DNA from: Candidatus Cloacimonadota bacterium
Lineage (GTDB): Bacteria; Muiribacteriota; UBA6191
Reading direction: 5' to 3'
DNA: 37,445 nt
NCBI GenBank assembly: GCA_002402105.1
Contig: NVVD01000005.1
Location: forward strand, 15,779 to 53,223
Notes under the pieces: generated by a model
Seen by the model: only the letters and a program-made list of their open reading frames with translations
Told to the model about the DNA's origin: nothing
The model's database searches: none
Made by a program: the position numbers and the translations under genes
Shown: positions 8,251 to 15,225 of the stretch, in pieces
Layout: the number at the start of each line of letters is the position of its first letter
Position numbering within the stretch: the first letter of the stretch is position 1

Positions 8251-8625
8251 TCAATGTACCTTATAAACCCCTACCATGATTCCAACTCCAACAATAGACA
8301 TAATCAAAGGACCACAAAAATAAGAGCTAATCATCATGATGATTCCACCAATGAGTGCTTCTGGTTTTTGAGATTTTTTACCATACATAAAATAACCTCC
8401 ACCAATAGAACCCCAAATTAATGATGCAATTAAAAATGAAGTATCAAAATCAGATGAAGATGAAGGCGAGTTTTTATTTTCGGCTTGTTTTTTTTGGAGC
8501 TCGTCCAATTTATCTTGTAATAAACCACTATAAGATGTATCCATTTGTCCATAACGGTCTAACGCATCACCTTTACAAAAAGAAATACTACAAATTATTA
8601 AAAAAATCAAACTTAACTTATACAT
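8251..8625 (-). CDS. Small membrane protein with signal sequence and two further hydrophobic segments
   Basis: This 124-aa protein begins with a hydrophobic export segment (MYKLSLIFLIICSISFCKG), followed by a polar Gln/Lys/Ser linker (about 20-60) and two closely spaced hydrophobic segments. The first of these contains the glycine-rich SIGGGYFMYGKKSQKP pattern. I recall a widespread family of small membrane proteins with a similar GxGYFxYGKK signature and no known function; this is from memory and unsearched. Cys17 is not in a good lipobox, so a lipoprotein is unlikely. It lies 9 bp after the CHAP amidase and 1 bp before the TIM-barrel gene, so it is part of the same operon. Confidence 0.65.
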   Translation of the reverse strand: MYKLSLIFLIICSISFCKGDALDRYGQMDTSYSGLLQDKLDELQKKQAENKNSPSSSSDFDTSFLIASLIWGSIGGGYFMYGKKSQKPEALIGGIIMMISSYFCGPLIMSIVGVGIMVGVYKVH

Positions 8626-8634
8626 ATAAAACCC

Positions 8635-9240
8635 CTAAAGTTTACTTTTTTTTTCGACTCTTTTCCAGCCAAGTAAATATGAATCTAAAATCCAATATTG
8701 TTTATTTTTTACGATGATATCTACTTTTCTAGCAAAGTTACCCTGCCATTCGGTATTATCATAGTTTTGCTCTGATAATAATACAAAACCTTTTTTAATA
8801 TTAATACCTGTGATTACAGCTACATGACCAGTACCTAAAAATTCATTTGAATAAATTAATAAATTTCCTATTTCTGGAGCTTTATTTGTACCATTGAGGT
8901 GAGTAGTAAAATTAAATTTTTTACCCTTTGGATTGGTGACAAATGAGAGTTTCCAGATATCTGAGGCATAATCAACATCTCCATAAACTACTCGTTTGTT
9001 TTTTAGTAACCAACGTCTAGCATATTCAACACATTGCCACTTAATACCAGTATATGTACCTAAATATTTATTAGGAGAAAAGTAAACACAGTCAGAACTG
9101 CAATTAGAATAAGCTATTGTATTATCATCGCTTTTTCCGAGGACTTTTCCGTAAGAAGTAGTACAATCATTTAGACACTTTTGAGGAATTTTTGCAAAAA
9201 GTGTTGAAAAAGATAAAAATATTAACAAGGTTTTAAACAT
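8635..9240 (-). CDS. Secreted CHAP-domain amidase, glutathionylspermidine-amidase-like
   Basis: The frame is open to 9357, but the real start is the ATG at 9240. It gives a classic signal peptide (MFKTLLIFLSFSTLFA) and overlaps the upstream gene by only 8 bp. The 201-aa product is a CHAP cysteine amidase. Cys70 in WQCVEYARRW, His139 in GTGHVAVITG and Glu157 in LLSEQNYD form the expected Cys-His-Glu set, and DVDYASDIW between them is typical of the Gsp-amidase/trypanothione-synthetase amidase branch. CHAP enzymes hydrolyse peptidoglycan peptide amides or glutathionylspermidine; export favours the cell wall, while the branch signature favours gamma-glutamyl substrates. Four Cys residues near the mature N-terminus (about 22, 26, 47, 51) could form disulfides. 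Confidence 0.85.
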   Translation of the reverse strand: MFKTLLIFLSFSTLFAKIPQKCLNDCTTSYGKVLGKSDDNTIAYSNCSSDCVYFSPNKYLGTYTGIKWQCVEYARRWLLKNKRVVYGDVDYASDIWKLSFVTNPKGKKFNFTTHLNGTNKAPEIGNLLIYSNEFLGTGHVAVITGINIKKGFVLLSEQNYDNTEWQGNFARKVDIIVKNKQYWILDSYLLGWKRVEKKSKL

Positions 9241-10180
9241 TATATAGAACCAACTTTTTCCAGGCATTAGTATAAACTTCTTTTTTATAGGAGACTGCTT
9301 TTGATAGTATGGTATTAATAGGCTCCCAAGAGTAAAAATCAAAATCATGTGACTCAATAATTTGTTTTTTTTGGAGATTGTCTACTTCTAATAAAAAGTA
9401 ATATTGAAGTTGACCAATATAATGGTCATAAATTTGTCCCTTTTTCCAATAATAAGGAAGTGCGATCTTGGTTTGAGCAATTGTTTTATAGTCTTTTAAG
9501 AAAGTTTCTTCTAAGAGCTCTCTTTTAATAGTCTCTTTAGGGATTTCAAATGGGTCTATACCACCTTGTGGTAATTGAAAACCTTTAGTTTTATTTGGAA
9601 TATCTCTACGATGGCAAAATAAAAATCTACCTTGAGAGTCTTTAATAAAGGCAGCTGCATTTAATCTGTGCCTTAATTGAAAAGCTATATCAGAGCTAAT
9701 ATCCTCGATAGACCTATTGCTTGTTTGTATACTTATACCAAGTGTAATATCATGTTTATAATTGTTTTGTTCTTTGAGAATTTCATTAGTACGACTTTTT
9801 TCAGATTGAAATTCAGTGCGGTTTCTAGTTTCTATTCTTGAGTTTATTTCATTTATATCTGCTTCAAGATAAAAAATTCTAACTTCATCAACATATTTAA
9901 GTAATAGATTCTTTAAATAACTAATATGAGTGGGTTTTTCAAATATAAAATCTATAATGATTGTTTCTAGGCCATGCTTTAAAGAATACTTTGCAATTGT
10001 TCCGATTTCTTCAATGCTTTGTTTTATTTTATTTTCTGAATATACGTGAAAGCCATTAATAGTTTTTGAAACAGAGTCGCCTTCTAGATAGCAAGATTTT
10101 TTGAGAGTCTCTGATAGATGTTTTGCTACACTTGATTTACCAACTCCAAGGGTGCCGTTTATAATTATTATTCTTTTCAT
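9233..10180 (-). CDS. P-loop kinase fused to an RppH-like Nudix hydrolase
   Basis: Two enzymes are in one 315-aa cytoplasmic chain. Residues 1-170 are a P-loop nucleoside/polynucleotide-kinase-like domain: Walker A GTLGVGKS (9-16), a strand ending IIIDFIF (74-80) and an Arg-rich lid region (115-130). Residues 171-315 are a Nudix domain opening FQLPQGGIDP as in RppH and plant-type Ap4A hydrolases. The Nudix box fits GX5EX7REUXEEXGU at 206-228 (G206, E212, R220, E221, E224, E225) except that the conserved Gly is Phe227. RppH removes pyrophosphate from RNA 5' ends, so a 5'-end or dinucleotide substrate is plausible but unproven. This is the first gene of a leftward operon; its stop overlaps the start of the CHAP amidase by 8 bp. 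Confidence 0.8.
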   Translation of the reverse strand: MKRIIIINGTLGVGKSSVAKHLSETLKKSCYLEGDSVSKTINGFHVYSENKIKQSIEEIGTIAKYSLKHGLETIIIDFIFEKPTHISYLKNLLLKYVDEVRIFYLEADINEINSRIETRNRTEFQSEKSRTNEILKEQNNYKHDITLGISIQTSNRSIEDISSDIAFQLRHRLNAAAFIKDSQGRFLFCHRRDIPNKTKGFQLPQGGIDPFEIPKETIKRELLEETFLKDYKTIAQTKIALPYYWKKGQIYDHYIGQLQYYFLLEVDNLQKKQIIESHDFDFYSWEPINTILSKAVSYKKEVYTNAWKKLVLYNV

Positions 10181-10319
10181 ATTTAGTTTTGTTATTTGGG
10201 CTTAGGGTTATTTATTTTGATATTATATATATAATTTAGTGTTTTAACTAGCTACTTAGACTGATAAATTGATAATATTAAAATTAACTTTGATTTAAAG
10301 CTTATTTGAGAGGGATAAA

Positions 10320-11009
10320 ATGAAACATATAATATTAATATTATTATTTATAACTCAAATAGATAGCAATGATTTTTTTACATATAATTGTAAATATATT
10401 TCTTCAAAAAGTTTAATTATTAAGTTGAGTACTTTTCAATTAAAGGACAAATATACTTCTATTAATTTTTCATCTATTATTTTTTTTGGTAATAAAGTAG
10501 ACTTTAATAAATTCAAACAATTAGCAAATAAATTTGATATTAAATCTGTTATGATAAGAGGAAAAATTCTGATTAATAACCTGATTTTTGAGCAAAAAAA
10601 AATAATTTTTTCTAAAAATAAAAGTTACAAGAAAAACTCACAATTAATAGATTTTACGGGTTTAAGTGGAAGCAATATAAAGATTCAACTAGGTCAAAGG
10701 TTAATCAATAAAATAGCCAACTTTTATCAAATTTCTGAAAAAGGTATTTATTTGAATGTTTTACCAATAAAAATTGGCAATCATTTTGAAGTTGAAGTCA
10801 GTATAAAATCTAGTGGTTTAAACGAAAGTACATTTTATAGCTCCCAAAAAATAACTATAGAAGAAAGTACTTGGTTTTCATTGAATAGCTATAATGAAGA
10901 GTCTAAAAGTAAAAAAATAGATTTACAAAAAAATATCTATCAAATTTATCAAAAGAAGTATTTAAATATTAATTTAGATGCAAAAATTTATCTTCAAACA
11001 ATGAAATGA
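10320..11009 (+). CDS. Unknown 229-aa exported protein
   Basis: I do not recognise this protein. A short signal peptide is visible (MKHIILILLFITQIDS) and a strong GAGAGGG-type purine run (GAGAGGGA) lies just before the ATG at 10320. The mature part is Lys/Ser/Asn-rich and looks beta-strand-rich, with alternating hydrophobic stretches such as GNHFEVEVSIKSSG and a C-terminal INLDAKIYLQTMK. No catalytic motif stands out, so a periplasmic or outer-membrane accessory role is the most that can be said. It is divergent from the kinase-Nudix operon across 139 bp and lies 57 bp before the next rightward gene, with which it may or may not be co-transcribed. Confidence 0.7.
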   Translation: MKHIILILLFITQIDSNDFFTYNCKYISSKSLIIKLSTFQLKDKYTSINFSSIIFFGNKVDFNKFKQLANKFDIKSVMIRGKILINNLIFEQKKIIFSKNKSYKKNSQLIDFTGLSGSNIKIQLGQRLINKIANFYQISEKGIYLNVLPIKIGNHFEVEVSIKSSGLNESTFYSSQKITIEESTWFSLNSYNEESKSKKIDLQKNIYQIYQKKYLNINLDAKIYLQTMK

Positions 11010-11066
11010 TTAGTTTTCACTTCTTTTTTTGGTATATTAATAAACTTATAGGATGTGTGAAAAATT

Positions 11067-11429
11067 GTGACAAGTCAAAATAATTTAGAAATAATAGCCA
11101 TATTAAAAATGTTAGATTACCAACATTTAGTAAACTGGATTAATGATAGTGGCAAAAATCATGAAACTATAAATGACTTAAATGATAGTGAGTTTAACCA
11201 ATTAACAACTTATTTAATTCAATCTATTTCACATTTAATTTCATCATGTTTAACTCCCTATATTGATAAAGTATTAGATAAAAGCTTTAAAATTAAACTT
11301 TTAAAGAATATGGATAACTTAAAAGAGTTTTCATGTGAAAAGCTAGAGGGCGAGCAGGTTTATCATTTTATAGCTTTATGGAGTAGTATGCGTAGAGAGT
11401 TGTTAATAGATTTAGGAATAAAAGAATAA
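11067..11429 (+). CDS. Unknown 120-aa cytoplasmic protein upstream of the NhaC antiporter
   Basis: The start is GTG at 11067; no in-frame ATG exists before residue 15 and TAGGA lies about 13 bases upstream, which is far. The protein is helical and acidic, without signal or membrane segments, with a C-terminal SMRRELLIDLGIKE. I do not recognise a domain. It ends 11 bp before the antiporter gene, so the two are probably one transcript, and a regulatory or accessory role for the antiporter is possible but only inferred from position. Confidence 0.65.
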   Translation: MTSQNNLEIIAILKMLDYQHLVNWINDSGKNHETINDLNDSEFNQLTTYLIQSISHLISSCLTPYIDKVLDKSFKIKLLKNMDNLKEFSCEKLEGEQVYHFIALWSSMRRELLIDLGIKE

Positions 11430-11440
11430 AAAGGATTATT

Positions 11441-12907
11441 ATGGCTGATGAAAAAGAACCAAGTTTAGTAGTTGCTCTTATACCAGTAGTTTTTTTAATT
11501 ACTATGCTTGTAATGAATCAACAAATGTTTAAAGATGATGCAACTTATGGACCGAATCAATTAGCTTTATTGTTATCTGGAATGCTAACTCTATCGATTG
11601 GTTTTTTACATTTAAAGGTGTCATATAAAAAAATAGAAAAAAATATTATTGATTCAATCGGTCTTTCTTTACAGGCTTGTTTAATTTTATTAGTTGTTGG
11701 TTCACTTATTTCAATTTGGATTTTATCAGGTATTGTACCAACTATGATTTTTTATGGTTTAAAAATTATTAATCCAAGTTATTTTTTACCCGTTGCTTGT
11801 ATTTCTTGTGCGATGGTTGCATTAGCTACTGGTTCTTCTTGGTCTACGACTGGTACAATCGGTGTTGCTCTTATGGGTATTGGTCAAGCTCTTAGTATAC
11901 CAATACCTATGTGTGCGGGTGCTATTATATCTGGTGCATACTTTGGAGATAAAATGTCTCCATTGTCAGATACTACAAACCTAGCTCCAGCTATGGCTGG
12001 CACTGATTTATTTACTCATATTCGTCATATGGTTTATACCTCAGGGCCAGCGATTATTATATCAATTATAGGATATTTTATTTTAGGCTTTTATTACTCT
12101 GGTACGGGTACAGATGCTAGTAGTGTTGATGCAATTTTGACTATTATTAAAAGCAACTTTAATATTGGTTTACATTTATTTTTGGTTCCGTTAATTCTTT
12201 TAATTTTAATATCTAAAAAGATGGCAGCTTTTCCAGCTTTGATTATTGGTACAATTTTAGGCGTAATAGCAGCCGTATTTTTTCAATGGGAGTTATTAAC
12301 AAAATTAACTTCAAATACAATTGATATTGCTCAAGCTTACAAAGAAGTTATCAAAATAGCTTTTTCAGGCTTTAATTTTGATTTTCAAGACCCTATTGTT
12401 AATAAATTGTTTAATCGTGGCGGAATGGCATCTATGTTAAATACAGTATGGTTAATTATGATGGCTATGGTATTTGGTGGAGCAATGGAAGGTACAGGTA
12501 TGCTTCAAAAAATAGCTTCTACTATTTTACAATTTGTTGTTGGTGCTGGTAGTTTAATTGGTGCTACTTTAGCTACTTGTTTATTTTTAAATATGACAGC
12601 TTCGGATCAATACTTGGCTATTGTTGTTCCTGGTAAAATGTTTAAAAGTGCTTATGATGATATGGGGTTACATCCAAAAAACTTATCTCGTGCATTAGAA
12701 GACTCGGGTACTGTTACTTCTGTTTTGATTCCTTGGAACTCAGGAGGTGCTTATAACACTAAAGTATTAGGTGTTGGTTCTGAGTATCTTTATAGTTATC
12801 AAATGTATTGTTTTTTTAATATATTAAGCCCTTTAGTTTCATTGTTTTTAGCATCTATGAATTTAACAATAGAAAGAGTTTGTGATGAAAAAAGTAGCCA
12901 AGCATAA
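11441..12907 (+). CDS. nhaC: NhaC-family Na+/H+ antiporter
   Basis: An inner-membrane secondary transporter of the NhaC/IT superfamily type that exchanges Na+ for H+ (some relatives exchange malate/lactate with Na+ or take amino acids). At 488 aa with about a dozen hydrophobic segments it has normal family length. Family landmarks are ATGSSWSTTGTIGVALMGIG (about 128-147), GAYFGDKMSPLSDTTNLAPA (about 165-184) and the C-terminal ALEDSGTVTSVLIPWNSGGA. The Asp-rich DKMSPLSDT segment is the likely ion-binding region. GGATTATT precedes the ATG. It follows the 120-aa gene by 11 bp and overlaps the next gene by 23 bp, so the membrane protein downstream is made from the same message. Marine or Na+-rich surroundings would fit. 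Confidence 0.88.
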   Translation: MADEKEPSLVVALIPVVFLITMLVMNQQMFKDDATYGPNQLALLLSGMLTLSIGFLHLKVSYKKIEKNIIDSIGLSLQACLILLVVGSLISIWILSGIVPTMIFYGLKIINPSYFLPVACISCAMVALATGSSWSTTGTIGVALMGIGQALSIPIPMCAGAIISGAYFGDKMSPLSDTTNLAPAMAGTDLFTHIRHMVYTSGPAIIISIIGYFILGFYYSGTGTDASSVDAILTIIKSNFNIGLHLFLVPLILLILISKKMAAFPALIIGTILGVIAAVFFQWELLTKLTSNTIDIAQAYKEVIKIAFSGFNFDFQDPIVNKLFNRGGMASMLNTVWLIMMAMVFGGAMEGTGMLQKIASTILQFVVGAGSLIGATLATCLFLNMTASDQYLAIVVPGKMFKSAYDDMGLHPKNLSRALEDSGTVTSVLIPWNSGGAYNTKVLGVGSEYLYSYQMYCFFNILSPLVSLFLASMNLTIERVCDEKSSQA

Positions 12908-13958
12908 ATGGATTGTTTCTTCTAAATTTGATTTATTTGTATTTTTGGGACCTATATTTTTTGCAACATTAATTAGTCCTTTTGCTTATATATATTATCC
13001 TAACTCTATACCATTATGGGCTTTTGTTACGATTATAATTTTATTTGACGTAGCACATGTTTGGGCTACTAATTATAGGATTTATTTTGATATATTTGAG
13101 GTGAAAAGACGACCTCTTTTTTATTTATTACCAATACCAGTTTTTTTTATAATTTCTTATTTAGTCTGTTTTTATTCACAAAACTTATTTTGGACAATTT
13201 TAGCTTATGTAGCTGTGTTTCATTTTATAAAACAGCCCTGGGGGTTTGTTTCTATTTACAAACGAAAATATCAAGAAAAATCAAAATTTGATTTACACTT
13301 TGATAAATACATGGTTTGGGCAGCTGGTATTTACCCCGTTTTTATCTGGCATAGTAGTCCAGGAAGAGTATTTGATTGGTTTAATGCTGGAGAAAGCTTT
13401 ATTGTTAAACTACCAAAAGAAGTAATTCCTTATTTATATGTCTTATACATAAGTGGTATATTTGTTTATATACTTAGACAAATATATTTATTTAAGACTC
13501 AAAACTTTTTTAATCTTCCAAAAAATATTTTGATGTCAGCTATTTATTTGACTTGGTCTATTGGTATTTATATTACAAACCCTTTGATTTCTGCGGCATT
13601 TTTAAACCTTTTTCATGGGGTTCCTTTTTTTGCTATTATTTGGTTATACTCTAAAAATAAATATTTATCAGAGGCTACAAACTACCCTTTTTTATCAAAA
13701 GTATTTAAAAGTAAGTATTTGTTTCTTTTTTTTGGAATTGTTTTTATACCAGCTTTAATAGAAGAGTTTTTTTGGGACTTTATGATTTGGCATATCTATT
13801 TACCAGATTTATCTTATTATTCTTTAAGTTTAGAGGTAAAATCTTTTTGCATAGCTCTTTTGTCTTTACCTCAAATTATTCACTATTGGCTTGATATGTT
13901 CATTTGGAAAATGAATGAGAAACAAAATCCTGATTTAAAAAAATATTTAAGTTTGTAA
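12885..13958 (+). CDS. Polytopic membrane protein with conserved-looking histidines
   Basis: The frame can begin at GTG 12882, but ATG 12885 is the better start. The 357-aa product has about eight hydrophobic segments. Histidines lie in or beside them in motif-like settings: H58 (FDVAHVWAT), H113 (AVFHFIKQPWG), H156 (IWHSSPG), H244 (NLFHGVPFF) and H333 (IIHYWLDMFIWK). Such spacing recalls membrane metal-dependent oxygenases/desaturases or the Brp/Blh type, but no classical desaturase HxxxH/HxxHH boxes are present. I recall related bacterial membrane proteins that also end in HYxxDxxIWK; their function is not known to me. It overlaps nhaC by 23 bp, so translational coupling is likely. Confidence 0.6.
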   Translation: MKKVAKHKWIVSSKFDLFVFLGPIFFATLISPFAYIYYPNSIPLWAFVTIIILFDVAHVWATNYRIYFDIFEVKRRPLFYLLPIPVFFIISYLVCFYSQNLFWTILAYVAVFHFIKQPWGFVSIYKRKYQEKSKFDLHFDKYMVWAAGIYPVFIWHSSPGRVFDWFNAGESFIVKLPKEVIPYLYVLYISGIFVYILRQIYLFKTQNFFNLPKNILMSAIYLTWSIGIYITNPLISAAFLNLFHGVPFFAIIWLYSKNKYLSEATNYPFLSKVFKSKYLFLFFGIVFIPALIEEFFWDFMIWHIYLPDLSYYSLSLEVKSFCIALLSLPQIIHYWLDMFIWKMNEKQNPDLKKYLSL

Positions 13959-14043
13959 GTTATTATTACTTTTAATAGACTTAAAAGGCTTGGTTCTTTT
14001 CTATTAAATCCTATCTACTAGAATACTTGTATTTATACTGAAG

Positions 14044-14079
14044 AAATAGAAATTCTATATTGATGGAGTTTCTATTTTT
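14044..14079 (+). terminator. Probable intrinsic terminator after the nhaC unit
   Basis: A 12-bp stem pairs AAATAGAAATTC (14044-14055) with GAGTTTCTATTT (14066-14077), with one G-T wobble and a 10-base loop. The right arm runs into a T5 tract (14075-14079). It lies about 85 bp after the membrane-protein stop and before the start of the Skp-like operon, where a terminator is expected. The stem is AT-rich, so it may be weak. Confidence 0.6.
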
Positions 14080-14184
14080 CATGAAGATATATTATTAAAA
14101 TATTTACTTTTTATCATTGTCATTTTACATTTCTTTCTTCATACTTATAATGGGTTATTGTTTAATTTTTATTTCAGGAGACTT

Positions 14185-15225
14185 ATGAATAGTGTAATTT
14201 TTACTTTTACTTATTTTTTATTAACTTTTTCTTTTTATACTACATCTCAAGCAGAGTCTGATATTTTTGCAGATTTTGAAAGTAGGTATAAAAAAATGAA
14301 TAAAACCTCTTCTAATGATTCAAAGAAATCAAAAAAGAAAAGTTTTAAAGTAGCTATTTTAGACCTTAAACTAGCATTACTTTTACATCCTTTAATGAAA
14401 GATTACGACTTTGAAATACATAGTTTTATAAAGCCTATACCTAAAAATTTAAATGTTCCGATTAACTTTTATTTAAAAAATAGAGTCAAAGAGTCAAAAG
14501 CAATGGTTTTAAAGTCAAAATTACGCTACAAAGAGTTAATGCACGAGCAAATAACTTTGCAACAAAAAATATCTTCTTTGGTTTTTAATAAAAATCGAGA
14601 AATCAGAAAGGTTATATCATCTAATGATAAAAATGTAGATCAAGCTCTTGAAAACTATCGAAGAAATTATCAAAAAAAGTTAAAAAACTTTCAATTAAGA
14701 AAATTGGGGATTATTGAAGATGTAAGAAAAACATTTACGAGCTCCTATGGTATTCATTATATGGGTCCTGTTCAAAGAGATAAAAAATTGAAAAAAATTG
14801 AAAAAGAAATTTTTAAATCAGCAAAAAAAGTATTAAAAGCAAAAGGTTTTTCAATTTTGTTAAATGGAAACTTTTTAGAAGATATAAAAAAAGAAGCTAT
14901 TTTAAAATTAGCTTGGGTTGGAGCAAACTTTAATGGTGTAAATGCTCTTAACTTTTATTTACAAAGACAGCACCAAGTGATAGATGATGAAGTTCAAAGT
15001 TATTCAAAACAAAATGGTAGTGAGCTATTTCATCCCTTTTATAAAAATTTCAATAAAATCCCAGCTATTTTTGGTAAAAACTATAATAACCATTTAGTTT
15101 TATTGGGTGGTAGTAATATAACTAAAGCTACTCTACAAGTACTTTATAAACAATATGATAAACAAGATGTAATCAATGATATATTGGGTTTCATTCAACA
15201 TATAAAAGCGAGTCAACATGAATAA
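14185..15225 (+). CDS. Skp/OmpH-like exported coiled-coil protein
   Basis: The frame is open from a TTG at 14158, but ATG 14185 is the real start: CAGGAG sits just upstream and the product then begins with a clean signal peptide (MNSVIFTFTYFLLTFSFYTT, cleavage likely after SQA). The 346-aa protein has an OmpH-like opening strand, FKVAILDLKLALLLHP, and a long Lys/Gln/Glu-rich helical part (about 105-225 of the mature protein) that would form a coiled coil. Skp is a periplasmic chaperone for outer-membrane and secreted proteins; this protein is about twice the usual Skp length and diverged, so the match is by pattern only. It overlaps the 2073-aa secreted protein by 8 bp, which suggests a dedicated chaperone or export partner. 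Confidence 0.55.
   Translation: MNSVIFTFTYFLLTFSFYTTSQAESDIFADFESRYKKMNKTSSNDSKKSKKKSFKVAILDLKLALLLHPLMKDYDFEIHSFIKPIPKNLNVPINFYLKNRVKESKAMVLKSKLRYKELMHEQITLQQKISSLVFNKNREIRKVISSNDKNVDQALENYRRNYQKKLKNFQLRKLGIIEDVRKTFTSSYGIHYMGPVQRDKKLKKIEKEIFKSAKKVLKAKGFSILLNGNFLEDIKKEAILKLAWVGANFNGVNALNFYLQRQHQVIDDEVQSYSKQNGSELFHPFYKNFNKIPAIFGKNYNNHLVLLGGSNITKATLQVLYKQYDKQDVINDILGFIQHIKASQHE

Noticed and set aside
8421..8717. Rightward open frame across the small membrane protein and CHAP genes
   Set aside because: It is antisense to two supported genes and has no motif.
10217..10235. TTGATA and TATAAT as a promoter for the 229-aa gene
   Set aside because: The boxes are only 7 bp apart, far from the 16-18 bp needed.
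14158..14184. TTG start for the Skp-like protein
   Set aside because: It would put basic and aromatic residues before the signal peptide and place the AGGAG ribosome site inside the gene; ATG 14185 fits better.
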